A DNA stretch of 64,000 nucleotides from Paralithodes platypus (GCA_032716605.1 CM064517.1:22229276-22293275); one strand, 5' to 3'. Positions 1 through 11,960 are shown, counted from the stretch's first letter. Notes: generated by a model not told the origin, from the letters alone. Numbers and translations are program-made.

Positions 1-1852
1 TTCCACCTCATATTCGGTCTACCTCTCCCCCTCTGTCCCTCCACCTCGCTCTCGTACACCCTCTTAGTCATTCTCTCGCTTTCCATACGTTCCATATGGC
101 CGAACCATCTCAAGTTGTTCCTTTTCACACTTTCCAGCACATCTACCTCCACACCACACCTCCTTCTTACTTCCTCATTAGTCTGTCTATCCCTCCATGT
201 AACTCCGCACGCACTCCTTAAGTAATTCATTTCCACTGCTCTCACACTTGGTCTGAGTCTCTCAACCAACGTCCATGCTTCGCTTCCGTAAGTCAGTGTC
301 GGGATTACCACACTGTCATGCAAGGACTTCTTCACTTCCATACTGACCACCCTATTTCTTGTTACTGCTTTTAGCGTTCCTACAACCCTCTTCCCCTGTT
401 GTACCCTCTCCCGCACCTCTTCATCCATAGTCCCATCTTTACTCAACACACTGCCCAGATACTTAAAAGAGTTGACGATCTCCATAGCCTGACCGTTCAG
501 CTTCACCTCACACTCTGTGACTTCACCCCTTTCGAAGACCATAACCTTGCTCTTCCCCGTATTTACCTTCAAATTCCGTTTTTCGCACACTGTTCCAAAC
601 TCATTTACCAGACCCTGCAACTCCCATTCATTATCACTCATCAGAACTGTATCATCCGCAAACAGCAGTATAGGTAGCTTCCACTCAATTCCCTCCCTTT
701 TCAGCGATACACCAACATTCACTGCTCTTGATAGTATTTCTTTCATGACTCCATCCATATATACAGTAAACAACCACGGGGACATCACACACCCCTGTTT
801 CAAACCAACATTCAGGTCAAAGAACTCGCTCTGCTCACTCTCGCCACGTACTGCCGCCTTTGCACCCTCATACATGCTCTTCACTGCTTTCAGCAACTTG
901 CCCTCTACTCCGTATATTCTAAGTACTTTCCACAAACCTTCTCTATCCACTCTGTCATAGGCCTTCTCCAAGTCCATAAAGGCAACATACACCTTTTGTT
1001 TCTTCTCCAGATACTTCTCCACAACACAATTCAGGGTAAAAATCTGATCTACACATCCTCTTCCCTTCCTAAAACCTCCCTGCTCGTCGCCTATCCATTT
1101 CTCCGTTCTCACTCTCACTCTCTCAATCACTACCCTACTGTATACCTTCCCTACTACGCTTAGAAGACATATTCCTCGGTGGTTACCACACACTCCTCTT
1201 TCCCCTTTGCCCTTATATAGGGGGACTATTATGCCAGTCTTCCAGTCATCGGGTGCACTCCCCTTCTCCCATGCTAGTTTGCACATTTTCCATACCCATT
1301 CTATCACTATCTCACCACCATACCTCAACATTTCCCACACACTCCATCTGTTCCTGGTGCTTTCCCCAACTTCACTCTTTTCATGGCTTCCCACACTTCT
1401 GACCTCCTGATCCCCACCTCCTCCTCCACTACTTCTCTTCTTCTCCCTCCATACCATATCCAGCTATGTTTGCTGGCTCTTCATTCCTTTCATTTAGCAA
1501 CTCACTGAAGTACTCCCTCCATCTTTCGACTCTCTTGCTTCTCGGCTAGCATTCTCCCATTCTTATCTTTCACACCCTTACTGTTTCCCTTGCTACCTTC
1601 CCTAACTTTCTTGACTTCTTTCCAGAACAGTTTCTTACTCTCCCTCCATTTTACACTCAGATTCCTTCCAAATTCCTCATCTACTCTTCTCTTACTTTCC
1701 TTCACTACTCTCTTCACCACCCTCTTACTCTCCACGTACCTCGCTCGTTTCTGTCTCTCGGAATCTTCATTCCCTCTACTACCCAACCACACTCTATATG
1801 CTTTCTTCTTTTCTTCCACAGCTATTCTTACCTCTTCTGTCCACCATGCTGT
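1..1852 (-). pseudogene. Non-LTR retrotransposon pol fragment (LINE type I)
   Basis: The minus strand encodes a reverse transcriptase in several broken frames. The block GDEQGGFRKGRGCVDQI lies at about 1044-1095, the QGCVMSPWLF block near 780-810 and the catalytic LLFADDT near 645-668. The C-terminal domain continues to position 1. The N-terminal side, with charged helices, is at 1502-1819. Frameshifts and stops make it inactive. The 3' end lies off the left edge and the 5' side stops at about 1852, where DIRS copy A begins. The clade (RTE-like or Jockey-like) cannot be fixed by eye. Related pieces occur at 8969-9085, 12962-14620, 37661-38018 and 41215-41310. Confidence 0.85.
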
Positions 1853-1893
1853 AAAAAAATAAAAGCCATGCTGGTCTTTATATCATGTCAGAG

Positions 1894-2690
1894 GATATTC
1901 GTAAATCTTTTGGACAGGTTAAGATATTCTGAAATCTTTAATATGAAACTAAAGGAAAACGAAAAGTAGTGGTTGAGGGCTACGGTTCGTTGACCAGCGG
2001 TTTTGTGACACATGTTTGTGTACCTTTTTGGGGTAACCTTACGAGCCTGTGAGCAGGCTTCCTGTGTTATTCCCGGCGAAGTGGGCTCCACACATTTATC
2101 CAGGGGATCATGCTGACACCTGTTGGATATGGTTTTCTCGGCTTTTCAACGCCATTGAAACAATGCTGTTTGTTTGTTTGGTCTTGCCCTCCCGGCAACC
2201 TTTTTACAAAGAGGTCTGGGGCATGTACAATTGGTTTGACAATGAATATAAAACCCGGCGGTTGTACCTTCGGGTGGTTATATTAACGGATTTGCAATTC
2301 GCTATGGTTTGCCAAACGATTGATTGATACAATAGGGTATCACGGCCTTCAAGACGGCGATCTATGAGGGCTTCTGGGAGAAGTCGGATTGGAGATTAAG
2401 ATAGGCTTAGACTTTTTATGGGATAAAAAGATGCCTGAATCTTACTAGTGTTTCAAGTGTAAAGGGAGACTTGAAAGACTTCATCTTTAATAAAGATATG
2501 CTTCATCTTTATGACGATTCAGAAGATATGCTTAAATCTTTTGGACAGGTAAAGATATGCTGAAATCTTTAATATGAAACTAAAGGAAAACGAAAATTAG
2601 TGGTTGAGGGCTACGGTTCGTTGACCAGCGGTTTTGTGACACATGTTTTTGTACCTTTTTGGGGTAACCTTATGAGCATTAATTCCTGGA
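1894..2690 (+). repeat. Direct duplication in the DIRS A leader
   Basis: About 170 bp at 1894-2060 (from the aaatcttttggacagg motif through the ggggtaacctta motif) recurs at 2521-2690 with few differences. About 460 bp of unrelated sequence separates the copies. Copy D has only one such block. The duplicated block contains the leader just upstream of the gag start. Confidence 0.8.
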
Positions 2691-2779
2691 AATTTTCGCT
2701 TTCCAGGGTGGAGTACCGGCGTTGCGCCAGGTGATCAGGTAGATCCCGGGGGTGGGGTAGATTTCCCCCAGTCTCTGTC

Positions 2780-5328
2780 ATGTCGGCACTTGAACCTCTC
2801 ATTGCTGTATGTTCAACGCCGTTATGCTCAGGTCTCCCTATTTTTGCTCACAAGCTTTGCATTAAATGTGTTAAATGCATAGATCGGTCACGGGGGATAT
2901 AGGTGACAAAGAATTGCACTATTTGTAACCTCTTAAGTGTTAAAGTTTTAATTCAAAAGGATAACACTGCGGCGGTGGCTTTGCAAGAAGTGAACCAAAT
3001 TCTCGCTACTTATTCAACGAATGTAGTACATAAAGCATTGCAATGTGATAACCTTGAGCTTTGGGAGCTTCTAATTATCAAACATGCCCCCCCCTCCCCC
3101 TCAGTGAAAGATATGTGCGCGTAAGACCTCAGAGTCTGGGCGGGGACAGGTTGCCACACCCTCCCCCGGCAAATCTAAGAGGCCTCGCTCACCGTCACCA
3201 TCGGCAACGGCAATGAGGTCCACATCAAGGTCACCCGAGGAAGCAGGTGACAGCTTCGGGCCACTCTGCTTCACCTTCAAAGAAGAAGAAAAGGAAGAGA
3301 GTGGGGGACCTAAAGACCTTACTAGTACTAAGCATAAGTCAAGTAGGAGTCATAAATCTTCCAAAAGGGATCCTCCGGTGCGAAAGGACTCACGGCTATC
3401 GCCGGAGCCTGGTACCCCACTTTCTGCCTCTACCCCCACCAAGTCTAACGTCCAATCTGACAGGTCGGGGGTGGAGTCAGCGAATGTGGTGGAGGATGCC
3501 CCGGCGGACATTTCATCACCTGATATTCATGCTTTTCTACCGGGTCACGTGTGTCGGCCTCAGATTTAGTAGTATCTTACAGAAACTATAAACCTCTAGG
3601 GTGCTTGGGTGAGGGCTCCCAATTGGAGAGTATACCAAGCTCGCAAGCGAGTGACAGCCACAGCCAAGGTGTATGACGATACTCACAGCCCAGGCAGGAC
3701 GGAGCACATCCTTTTGTGACTCAAGTAGTGGCTGACGTCCACCGGGATGCCGATGTTCCATCTTCTATCCCAGATTTAACATGGCGGCATGGGGAGGTCC
3801 CGGCTTTGGCGGGATCTTCCCATGATAGGCCAGACTTAAGGGATGAAGAACGGCGTTCTCTGGTCTCAGAGATGGAAGTTGAAGAGTCGTGTCACCTTCT
3901 AGACGACTCTCGGGGTACTGTCGAATCTCCACGGAGTTAGTCATCTGCTAGGTATGTACCTACAGAAGAGATTGATGGATTACTATTAAATGCACTTAAT
4001 AAGTTCTTTGGCACTATGCCGGAAACTCCTACAGTTGGTATGGGAGCTCCCGCGACGTCGACGAATGTGCGACCTCTGGCTACATCCATTGCTTTAGCTA
4101 AAATACCTAACCCTCCTCTTGTGTCAGATCCAATTTCCAATGTGCCAGGCACAGCAGCTCTCACTACTTCCAATGTGCGAGTCATCTCAGACATAACTGC
4201 CCCCCCTTTTAGACAAGGCACCAGTCGAAAAAAGGAGCTATGCCCCTTTTATACGGGCCTGATGAGTCATAGGTAGCATTGTTCCCACCTAGGCCTGAGA
4301 CAGCACAAGCTACTAGGTCGGGGGAGCTCCCTGTACCACATGAGTGGGTAATCCAAGGCAATAGTCAATGATTACGGGGCCACTGCTAAATAATAGGTTT
4401 TCTTTATCTCCTTGCAGGAGTCAAACCGATAATGTCGGGGGAGATCCCTGTACCACATGCGTGGGTAATCCAAGGCAATAAGTCTAGAAAACTCAGAGCT
4501 TTGGATAGTCAAGGAAAGGTTTTGGATGTTCCTCTTAAGGCCATTCCAAGTTATTATAACCATGACTTTTTGGTGTATGCATCAACACCAGCCCTACCCC
4601 CTGCCTTAGTTTCAAAGCTATTTTCTGACTGGAATAAGAATGATGGCTTTAACGACATCAAGGCACTTTCTGCTTTGACGCCGGAGTTGGATATGTTTCC
4701 GATCACAGACTCAGCCTCTAATCCAGTCTTGCAGGTGGGGCAGTTGGGTACGGGACCTTGGGTGGAATGGGAAACAGAGGCTCAAATTTTGCCACTACTT
4801 TCACTTCAAAATCTTCTCACCACATCCCTCAAGAAAACCATTCTTGGTTCTCTCTTCTGGTTTTTGGTGCTGGAGGAGTCCCCTCTGCTTTGTTTGATTT
4901 CTTGGCTGCCCCTAAAAAAATAAATTTGTGCGAATTAAAAGATCCGTTTAGCACGCCTTCCCCAGCTCACCTAGACCGCGAGTTTAGGTTAAGAGGAAAA
5001 GCGTTTAGACTGTTTTCGCAATATATTGTTACCCAGCAAGTAACAAAGTATATGGTACGCTCGTCTCAGGCTATCGAAGCTGCGGAAGTCAGGAAAGCCG
5101 TTGAACTTTCCCGGTGCTTGCTTCTCCAAACTTCCATTCAGTCTTTAGGAGATATTCGGCCGGCCTTATTAAGAGGCAGTTCGAGCAAGGCAGGATCTGA
5201 GGATGTTCTTAGTGAAGAAACTTCCTGACCGTATTGCAAGCCAAGTAGTTCTGTCTCCAGTTCTAACTCCTTTGATTTCACCAGCAGTTTGGAAGACTGT
5301 TTTCAATATGGCACAAGCATTCAAACAA
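2780..5328 (+). pseudogene. DIRS A gag-like ORF, broken
   Basis: A probable ATG at 2780 begins a protein with a CIKCVKC...CTIC cysteine pattern (zinc-ribbon-like) followed by IFAH and HKALQCDN blocks shared with copies B and D. A TGG-to-TAG change interrupts it after about 45 codons. Ser/Arg-rich and acidic stretches follow (3213-3940). The conserved core, with a GPWVEWE motif and AHLDREFRLRGKAFR, lies at about 4432-5228 in shifting frames. A 70-bp terminal fragment flanked by a 47-bp repeat interrupts it at 4364-4433. Role by family: nucleic-acid-binding structural protein. Non-functional here. Confidence 0.75.
4317..4480 (+). repeat. 70-bp DIRS right end flanked by 47-bp direct repeats
   Basis: Positions 4317-4363 and 4434-4480 are the same 47 bp of gag with two mismatches. 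Between them, 4364-4433 is the extreme right end of a DIRS element. It starts two bases inside the conserved tcgtcaatgatta motif and ends exactly at the AAT terminus. Confidence 0.85.
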
Positions 5329-6657
5329 AGTCCCGGCAAGCCCTGATGCCCATGTTAGAACAAGGGATCAGGATCTTGTGGTATCTGGACGACTGGCTGG
5401 TGGTGGCAGAGACAGAAAAGTTATGCAACACTCATGTCAACATTACATTAAACCATGTCAAATCTCTAGGATTCAAGGTCAACTTAGTAAAGTCAAACCA
5501 TGTTCCCTTACGAGTATTTCAGTGGATAGGGCTGGTCGAGGACACAGCATCTCTCACTCTGAGTCAGAGTGTGGACAATCGAAACAGATTTCGCATTTTT
5601 TTTTTTATGTTTCTCCAGTCTGACTACGACACGGAGACTTTGGGAATCTCTAGTCGGTTCTCTCAACTGGGTTCAACTAACTGAGAAGTTGGGCCGGTTG
5701 AAAGTCAAACGTTTAATCTTGGAGGGCAACAAATATTTCCCACTATTACCGGCGGGAATATTATGGGCTATCCCAACATTATTACACAGCTTACTAGCGG
5801 TTTGGGCGAAGAGGGAAACGTTGCACTCAGTAATGTCATGGACCTCTCCTCCGCCGACGGTATGGGTAGACACGGATGCGTCAGGAACGATAGGTTGGGG
5901 CTTTCAGTCAAACCAAGGGCACCAGGGTCAAGGGCTTTGGTCCCATTTAGAAATCTCCCAAATCAATGTCAAAGAATTACTAGTCCCCTTATATTTCCTT
6001 CAGGCTCACGGCTCTACTTTACAGGGCAAGTCGGTGGCCTTCAGAATGGACAATCTGAATGCGGTTCACTGTATTCAGAAACAAGGGTCAACGAGATCTC
6101 GGAAGTTGCTAAACGTGTCAGAAAAGATTTTTATTCTAGCCAACAGGCTGGACATTCATCTTCACGCATCTTATCTCCCAGGCGTAGCAAACGTCTGGGC
6201 AGACGCTCTGTCTCGGAGACAGAGCACAACAGTAGAATGGGCGCTCAAGCAAACCATTTTCGACCAAATGATTGCGGAGCCTTACCATCCACAAGTGGAT
6301 TTGTTTGCGTCAGAGGAGACTTACAAACTCCCACTGTACCTCACCCGCCGGACGATACCGCCGGCGGGCGGGCCAGACGAACTGGTGACAGACTGGAACA
6401 GGTGGAGTTCCATTTATCTGTTTCCGCCGCCAGACGCATCTCTAATGTGCCACGTAGTAAACAAACTACAGGATTATCGGGGCGTAGTCTCGCTAATCGC
6501 GCCCCTGTGGCCGGCGCAGTTGTGGTACCAGCAATTGAAAACATGGTGCCCGCACCCGGTGTCACTCCCGGTCGGGTTTTTCCACTTAGACACAATTGGC
6601 AACCTAGAGGCCTCGCTGACTTTTGCATTATGGACATTCAGGAGGCCAAGTGGCTAG
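5329..6657 (+). pseudogene. DIRS A RT/RNase H/methyltransferase-like ORF, truncated
   Basis: The frame joins directly to the gag end by a deletion and begins in the RT palm (RQALMPMLEQ, then WYLDDWLVVA). RNase H follows, with VWVDTDASG, FRMDNLNAVH and NVWADALSR. The C-terminal DIRS methyltransferase-like segment (HPQVDLFAS, FPPPDASLMC, APLWPAQLWY) ends at the stop at 6655-6657. RT fingers are missing and there is a frameshift near the T-run at 5597. The second frame (5763-6728) is also open. Family role: copies DIRS RNA to DNA. Inactive copy. Confidence 0.85.
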
Positions 6658-7612
6658 CACCATATGGTAGAGACGTGACCAATAAATTCATGAATCAATA
6701 TACCCAGTCTACAAAGCGACAGTATTAATCGCTTTGGCAAGCCTTTACTTCTTGCATTCTTAGAACAGAACAAACTGTGCCCTCGGTGGCTTTGGTTTTT
6801 AATTATTTAAATTATCTGTTCGAGCAGAAACGTTTATCTGTAGTAACGTTAAAATATCACTTAACAGCGATTAGGATGCCATTTTTGGACCTTACCGGTC
6901 TTACCATACCAGTCGTGGAGGAAACAGGTTTGATGAGGGCATGTTTTAAACTCCGCCCACCTCCCCGTCAGCTCATGCCTAGCTGGTCTCAGGACAAAGC
7001 ATTGTCGTTACTTCATTCCCGTCTGTACCAACATACTGCAGATTTTACATTACTTTTAAAAAAGGCAGTATTCCTTATGGCTTTGGCTACCGGGAACAGA
7101 GTGTCTGAGCTGGCGGCGATGAGCAACACACCTAATTGCCTCAGGTTTGGTAGGCTTAATGAGTGTATTCACATTGCACCTTCCCCAGGGTTCATAGCCA
7201 AGAATGAGCACAGTGAACACGTGTTTTCAGAGTTCACGGTGCCGGCGTTGAAAAGGGGAAAGGTGCACCATAATTTATGTCCAGTGCAAGCTCTAACCAA
7301 ATATTTGAGAGTGGCACCTCTAAATCACCAGGGTGCTTTATGGGTAGCAAGTACGGGTAAACGCTTGATGAAAACGTAAACTGGCTTCTCTCTTGGTCGA
7401 GGTCATTAAAGAGAGTAATCCCGGCGTTGTGGGTAGGGCCCACGATTTACGCTAGTGGGCAGCCTCTTTACGTTTCCTTAAAACAAAATTCTGTTGAAGA
7501 TATTACGTCCACACAGTTGTGGGCCTCTAATCATACGTTTTTGACTCGATACCTTTCAGTAGCTCTAGACAAACCTTCCTTGCCATGTATAGCTTTAAGG
7601 CAGAGGGTCTAG
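6630..7612 (+). pseudogene. DIRS A tyrosine recombinase, broken
   Basis: The ATG at 6630 overlaps the RT stop by 28 nt, exactly as in copy D. The ATGNRVSEL box (catalytic Arg) is kept. A CAA-to-TAA stop lies at about 6726, an extra A near 7375 shifts frame, and AAG-to-TAG destroys the HDLRKW box near 7453. The final HTFLTRYLS tyrosine box is present in the shifted frame. Family role: inserts the circular DNA intermediate. Inactive. Confidence 0.85.
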
Positions 7613-8191
7613 GTGGCCCCTAAGTCACTTATTGTTTAATTTCAAGAAAAGGGGGGGGGGGGGGGTGCAGTCAGTGTAACATAGGACACCCTAGACCCCG
7701 CCGTAGTATGTGAGCTGTGATACTGTTTATGGGTGTTGTGATATGAAAATTTCTCTGTACTATTCATTACAGGAAATTGTGCTAGTACAATTGTAGTACA
7801 AACAACAGTGTTGTTGTAAGTAGTTTTTGGCTGTGAAGCAATCTAATTTTAAGCATTGGATATATTTAGCAAGATATATCCACTAGTTTTATGGGGTTTA
7901 TATGTGCACATGTAAACTTATAAGTTTTTATTTTTTCACCACTTATTTTAAGTGGGGTGCCTTATTAACTGGCGGATCTGTACTCAGAATCTCAGAGTTA
8001 ACCCTTTTTTTTATCAAGCAGGCTTCTTTGAAGCACGCTCCTGCTTATACCCCCTTTTTGTATATATGTGCTGCGCCAAAATATATATCTTTTCGAAGTA
8101 AGAATACTATGTGGTTGTTTGATTATCTGCTTTTGCTAGAGTTATGATATGATTACGAATGTCCCCCTCCAGTCTTAGATATCAGGCATAA

Positions 8192-8291
8192 TCGTCAATG
8201 ATGGAGGGGCCACTAATAAATTATAGGTTTGACTCCTGTAAGGAGAAAAAGAAAACCTAATATTTAGTAGTGGCCCCGTAATCATTGACGA
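8192..8291 (+). repeat. DIRS A internal complementary region (ICR)
   Basis: This 100-bp imperfect palindrome starts tcgtcaatgatggagg and ends atcattgacga. Its second part is the reverse complement of the element's own right end at 8645-8714. Its first part corresponds to the left-end-specific sequence as seen at the left end of copy B. This is the arrangement expected of a DIRS ICR. Confidence 0.8.
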
Positions 8292-8714
8292 CTGGGGCCC
8301 TCCTGACCTTCCCCTTCCCATTCGTTGATGTATTAAGGATTTTGGTTTACTTGATATGTCAGTGAAGGAAGAATGACGCCTGAGTCAGCGTCTGGTCAAA
8401 GATCCACACAAGTACATCCACGATTATATGGAAAGCTTATGAATAGTTATTCTTATTTTGTTTTTGTTTTTTATTTGTTACAAAGTTTTTTCGTAGTGAG
8501 AACCCAATTTCATAATGACTGAACCATGAGTGAGGTTGCGTGCGCTCATGATGAAGGCTCCTCATGTTTTTATGCTCTGCGCGGTAGATTCAAACTACGG
8601 CGGATGAGTGTTTGAAGAGGGTGCCTTATGTAATAGGAATAATCGTCAATGATTACGGGGCCACTGCTAAATATTAGGTTTTCTTTATCTCCTTACAGGA
8701 GTCAAACCTATAAT
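8292..8714 (+). repeat. DIRS A right inverted terminal repeat
   Basis: About 420 bp, nearly identical to 59208-59631 (copy D) and in reverse complement to 63549-63975 (copy F). It ends with the conserved 70-bp terminal block and AAT. Confidence 0.85.
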
Positions 8715-8968
8715 GTCCTTGGGTAAGTGGATTTACTGACCCAATCGTCAGCATTAATTACCTTGCCTCCTAGGTGATGCTGATAAAATATTTCCAAGGA
8801 ACGTCATTAGAATTGTATACCATTAGGATAAAAAATAAAAAATAAAAAATAAAACTTTTTGAATCGTGCGGTTTCCTTATCGTGTGTGTTCCTCATCCCT
8901 CTGTTGTCTCACTCACGCACCCCCTGGAGGTGGGCCCTTCGAACGTCCATAAAATGTTGTATCAAGAT
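8715..8968. other. Unassigned flank with an A-rich run
   Basis: No coding region was seen. A simple (AAAAAAT)n-like stretch lies at about 8828-8856. Nothing else was recognised. Confidence 0.5.
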
Positions 8969-9085
8969 GAACAGGTGTTCCTTTTCACACTTTCCAGCAC
9001 ATCCATTCCACACCACACCACTCTCTTACTTCCTCATTTGTCTGTCTATACCTCCATGTAAATCCACATGCACTTGTCAAGTAAC
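8969..9085 (-). mobile_element. Short LINE type I fragment
   Basis: It matches the segment at about 113-230 (the ttccttttcacactttccag motif onward) in the same orientation. It is a piece of the pol C-terminal region with no preserved frame. Confidence 0.75.
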
Positions 9086-9741
9086 TCAATATATCAGTGG
9101 TTCTCTCAGTCAATGGCGTGAGAGCCTATGTGATTATGTAATATATGGCCTCTTCTGGGTCTCTTAGCACCCGGTTTAACCTTCTAACTGTTGGTCGAGA
9201 ACCATAATTCTCTTAGGGGGTACCCATTAATAACTTCCAAGGTAAGTCATTGTTGCAGAAACCACTAGAAATAAACAATGTAAATTAAAATAGATAATTA
9301 ATTTGAACTACGCACCAGATTTGCTATCCGTCCGCCATTTTGCTCTCTTAGCTTTCTATACACAGTTGCCAAAAAACGCCATCTTGCGCTAGGCTTCCTC
9401 TCTCGGCCGACACCGGACGCAACTAGTCTGTTTCTTTTCAACTGACAGTAAACTGCAAAGTTCCCATAAAGATTTTGCAGTTATTGTGAAAATTTGGTGG
9501 TGAAATATGATTTTAATTATGTAAAATTGGTCTTAATACGGTGCAGTGACATATCAGTTTCAGATTTTTCTATTAAGTATCGAGAAATTAGCTGCTAAGT
9601 GATTCAATTTAACGTCGGCTGAAAAAAAAAAAACCAGTATAGACGTGTCCCCCCTCGTCTCCCAGCACAAGTGTGGCCCCTCCTGGTTCCTCTGCATGAG
9701 TCAATATTGCATACTTATAGTGGGCTAGTGAACTAGGAATA
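9086..9741. other. Unassigned region
   Basis: No coding region of useful length. CpG-containing stretches with ccgccattttg and cgccatcttgcg motifs at about 9335-9400 could be regulatory or old transposon ends. Nothing can be assigned. Confidence 0.4.
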
Positions 9742-10138
9742 CAGTAAAACCTCGCCTTTCCAGACTAATTGGGGGAGAACCCTGTCTGGATCTGCCAAAA
9801 GTCTGGATCTGCCGAAAGTCCGGACATATATTCAGCCATCCAGACAAATCCGGATGGCTGAAACATGAGTCTGGATATCTAACTTAAACAACCAGACTTA
9901 GGTTTCAGCCATCCAGACAAATCCGGATGGCTGACATACAAGTCTGGATATCTAACACTGGATGTAAATAATATGTGTAGAAACTTGTATTCATCTCGTT
10001 CGTTTCCGTATTGACTTATATTTTTCCCAAGCCATCCAGACAAGTCTGGTTGGCTGAAACATGAGTCTGGATCGAAATGCCTGTCTGGATCTCTTGGCTT
10101 TCCGGATCTGAGAGCACCGGATGGGAGGGGTTCTACTG
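9742..10138. mobile_element. pogo/Tigger-like MITE with internal repeats
   Basis: The ends CAGTAAAACCTC and (reverse complement) CAGTAGAACCCC are terminal inverted repeats, and TA flanks both sides (9740-9741, 10139-10140). No transposase frame. Inside, a unit built on gccatccagacaaatccgg and agtctggatatctaac occurs about three times (near 9834, 9907 and 10030). Non-autonomous; needs a pogo/Tigger transposase supplied in trans. Confidence 0.8.
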
Positions 10139-10295
10139 TATGTTTTACCAGTGATTTATGCCCTAAGTGCTAGAAGATGTGGGGACATCGCGTCGGTATA
10201 CGCCGTGCTTGTTAGGATGCCACGTCATCTTGTTTTGTGATTCCTGATTGTTACTTTTAAAATGTTATTAACCCCCTTTCAGGTTTTGTCTTTAA

Positions 10296-10769
10296 CCCAT
10301 CAGACCCGGTTGGGCTCTGAGGCACCCATAACAAACGCGGCCCGCGGACCCCGGAAGGGCTCTGAGGCTCCGGCAGCTTGAAAGCCTGTAAGCTTGTTTT
10401 GAAAGCCGTCCGTCCGACGCATATAAACACAGCCGGTATGCCCGACACCGCGCACCTCCGAACACAAGAAGGAGAGGCGTCGTTTGTTTGTGTGTGACTG
10501 TATGTTGTTGTTTTAGTAGTGAAAAGTGGCTCATATGGCTGCCACAAAGTTCTCTCCACGGAAATCGTCATCACAACTGAACCAGTTGACTTAGAGAGCT
10601 CTACTCAATGCCATTCTACAGGTACAAAACACATCTATGCTTGGGGATGCGCGGGAATGCGGAAGCAGGCAAAATAACAAAGATACGGTAGCCTAGGCGA
10701 GAAGTTTTTTCGGCCAAATACCCCGGGTTTCGGGGAATATTTATAGAATACATAGCCGAGGCTGGAGGG
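10296..10769. mobile_element. TTAA-flanked MITE, family a
   Basis: TTAA lies at 10292-10295 and 10770-10773. The ends are CCCATCAGACCCGG and (reverse complement) CCCTCCAGCCTCGG. It is a diverged relative, in opposite orientation, of the copies at 17220-17699 and 26240-26719. No transposase. The TTAA target and CCC ends are typical of piggyBac-type elements. Confidence 0.8.
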
Positions 10770-10773
10770 TTAA

Positions 10774-11749
10774 TTTAGACAACGTATTTATGCCTGTGTC
10801 AATGGCAAGAGGCTTCTTTTCTGGTTTCAGCCACGAATCCGTAGATGACGTGTTCCACGTGTTACCCCTATGCTAGCCTTTGTCTCTTCCCCCTCTCTCT
10901 TCATGGTAAGTCTGCTAGGCTATTTAGAATATTTTACTACCTATGCTTACTTTATGCCCCAGTTAATACTGTATACTGTATCTTACTATGACTTTCACTA
11001 TTATAGCAGATTCACTGTTTGAATTTCGCTATCAACAAGTGTAATGTAATTTGCTTCACCCGTATATATTTCTATCCCAGCCTTTACACTTAATGTTAAT
11101 ACCTTTTTTATCCTAGTCTGTTTGAGCTTAATAGTTTTAATTAGACTCTCTCGTTTACTGTGTGTTCAGTTTGTTCACATTAATTTTTACCCATCCATCT
11201 GCTACGCTGTTCATTTCCCAGGTGCCTTTCTCATTGCTTTCATTATCATATTATTCTTCTTCTTTTATTAGCATTTTCCTAGCGCAGTTATGAAGTGGCT
11301 AGACGATATGAGCTTCGGGTAACGTTGCCGGCCCAGGTCGCAGTTCCCGGGTCCTGCCATCGGGTATTTATGTGTCCGGGTCCTCGGTGACTCTTAGTTC
11401 TGTTCCAGGGGCGGGATACTCAAAGAATCTCATGGAGCTCCTATGGTGCCATATCTCCCAGATTTCACCTTAGCCCTATGTGCCCTTCTGAGCCCATACT
11501 CAAAGCTTTTCACGTGGGCGGCCATCTTAGAAAAGATGGCCGGATGCCACCTTAGCTTATGTAACCTCCAGGGGGTTCCATAAGTCCACTAAGGTGAAAT
11601 CTAGACTAAATAAACTGTAAACCGAGGTGCCAATAACATGATAGTACCCATACCACCACTTGACCGGTCCTGACAAGAGCAGCAGACGACGGCTTCTGTG
11701 TTGACAACTTATATTCGCTAATTTAATATGAAAGTGACGCGTAACCCTC
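10774..11749. other. Unassigned region with inverted repeats
   Basis: No convincing coding region on either strand. An inverted pair, agatttcaccttag near 11459 and ctaaggtgaaatct near 11595, flanks a short perfect hairpin (ggccatctt/aagatggcc, about 11520-11541). This could be another small transposon but its ends are not clear. Confidence 0.4.
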
Positions 11750-11753
11750 TTAA

Positions 11754-11956
11754 CCCCTTCTGTACCGGTGTTGTACTTTTCATTACATTCTGGTAACTAT
11801 TAGACAATTTTGTTAAGCTTAGGAAGGACGTCTACTCATTAAAAGGCTAGACTATCTCAATATCCCTTTGGCTACCCTATATATTTCCCAATCTTCACAA
11901 AATCGTCTAAATAGAGCTGAAATCAAATAAGAAAGACGTCGCCGGTACAGAAGGGG
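11754..11956. mobile_element. TTAA-flanked MITE, family b
   Basis: A 203-bp element with perfect 15-bp terminal inverted repeats (CCCCTTCTGTACCGG at 11754-11768 and its complement at 11942-11956), flanked by TTAA at 11750-11753 and 11957-11960. No coding capacity. Confidence 0.9.
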
Positions 11957-11960
11957 TTAA

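Larger units (their letters stand above)
1862..8714 (+). mobile_element. DIRS-like tyrosine-recombinase retrotransposon, copy A
   Basis: The order is 5' leader, gag, RT/RNase H/methyltransferase-like, tyrosine recombinase, internal complementary region (8192-8291) and right inverted terminal repeat ending in AAT at 8712-8714. It is closely similar to copy D (51263-59631) over most of its length. No left terminal repeat is present: the copy starts at the same leader sequence (gccatgctggtctttatat) as copy D. All frames carry lesions, and about 850 bp spanning the gag end and RT fingers is missing, so it is dead. Confidence 0.9.
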
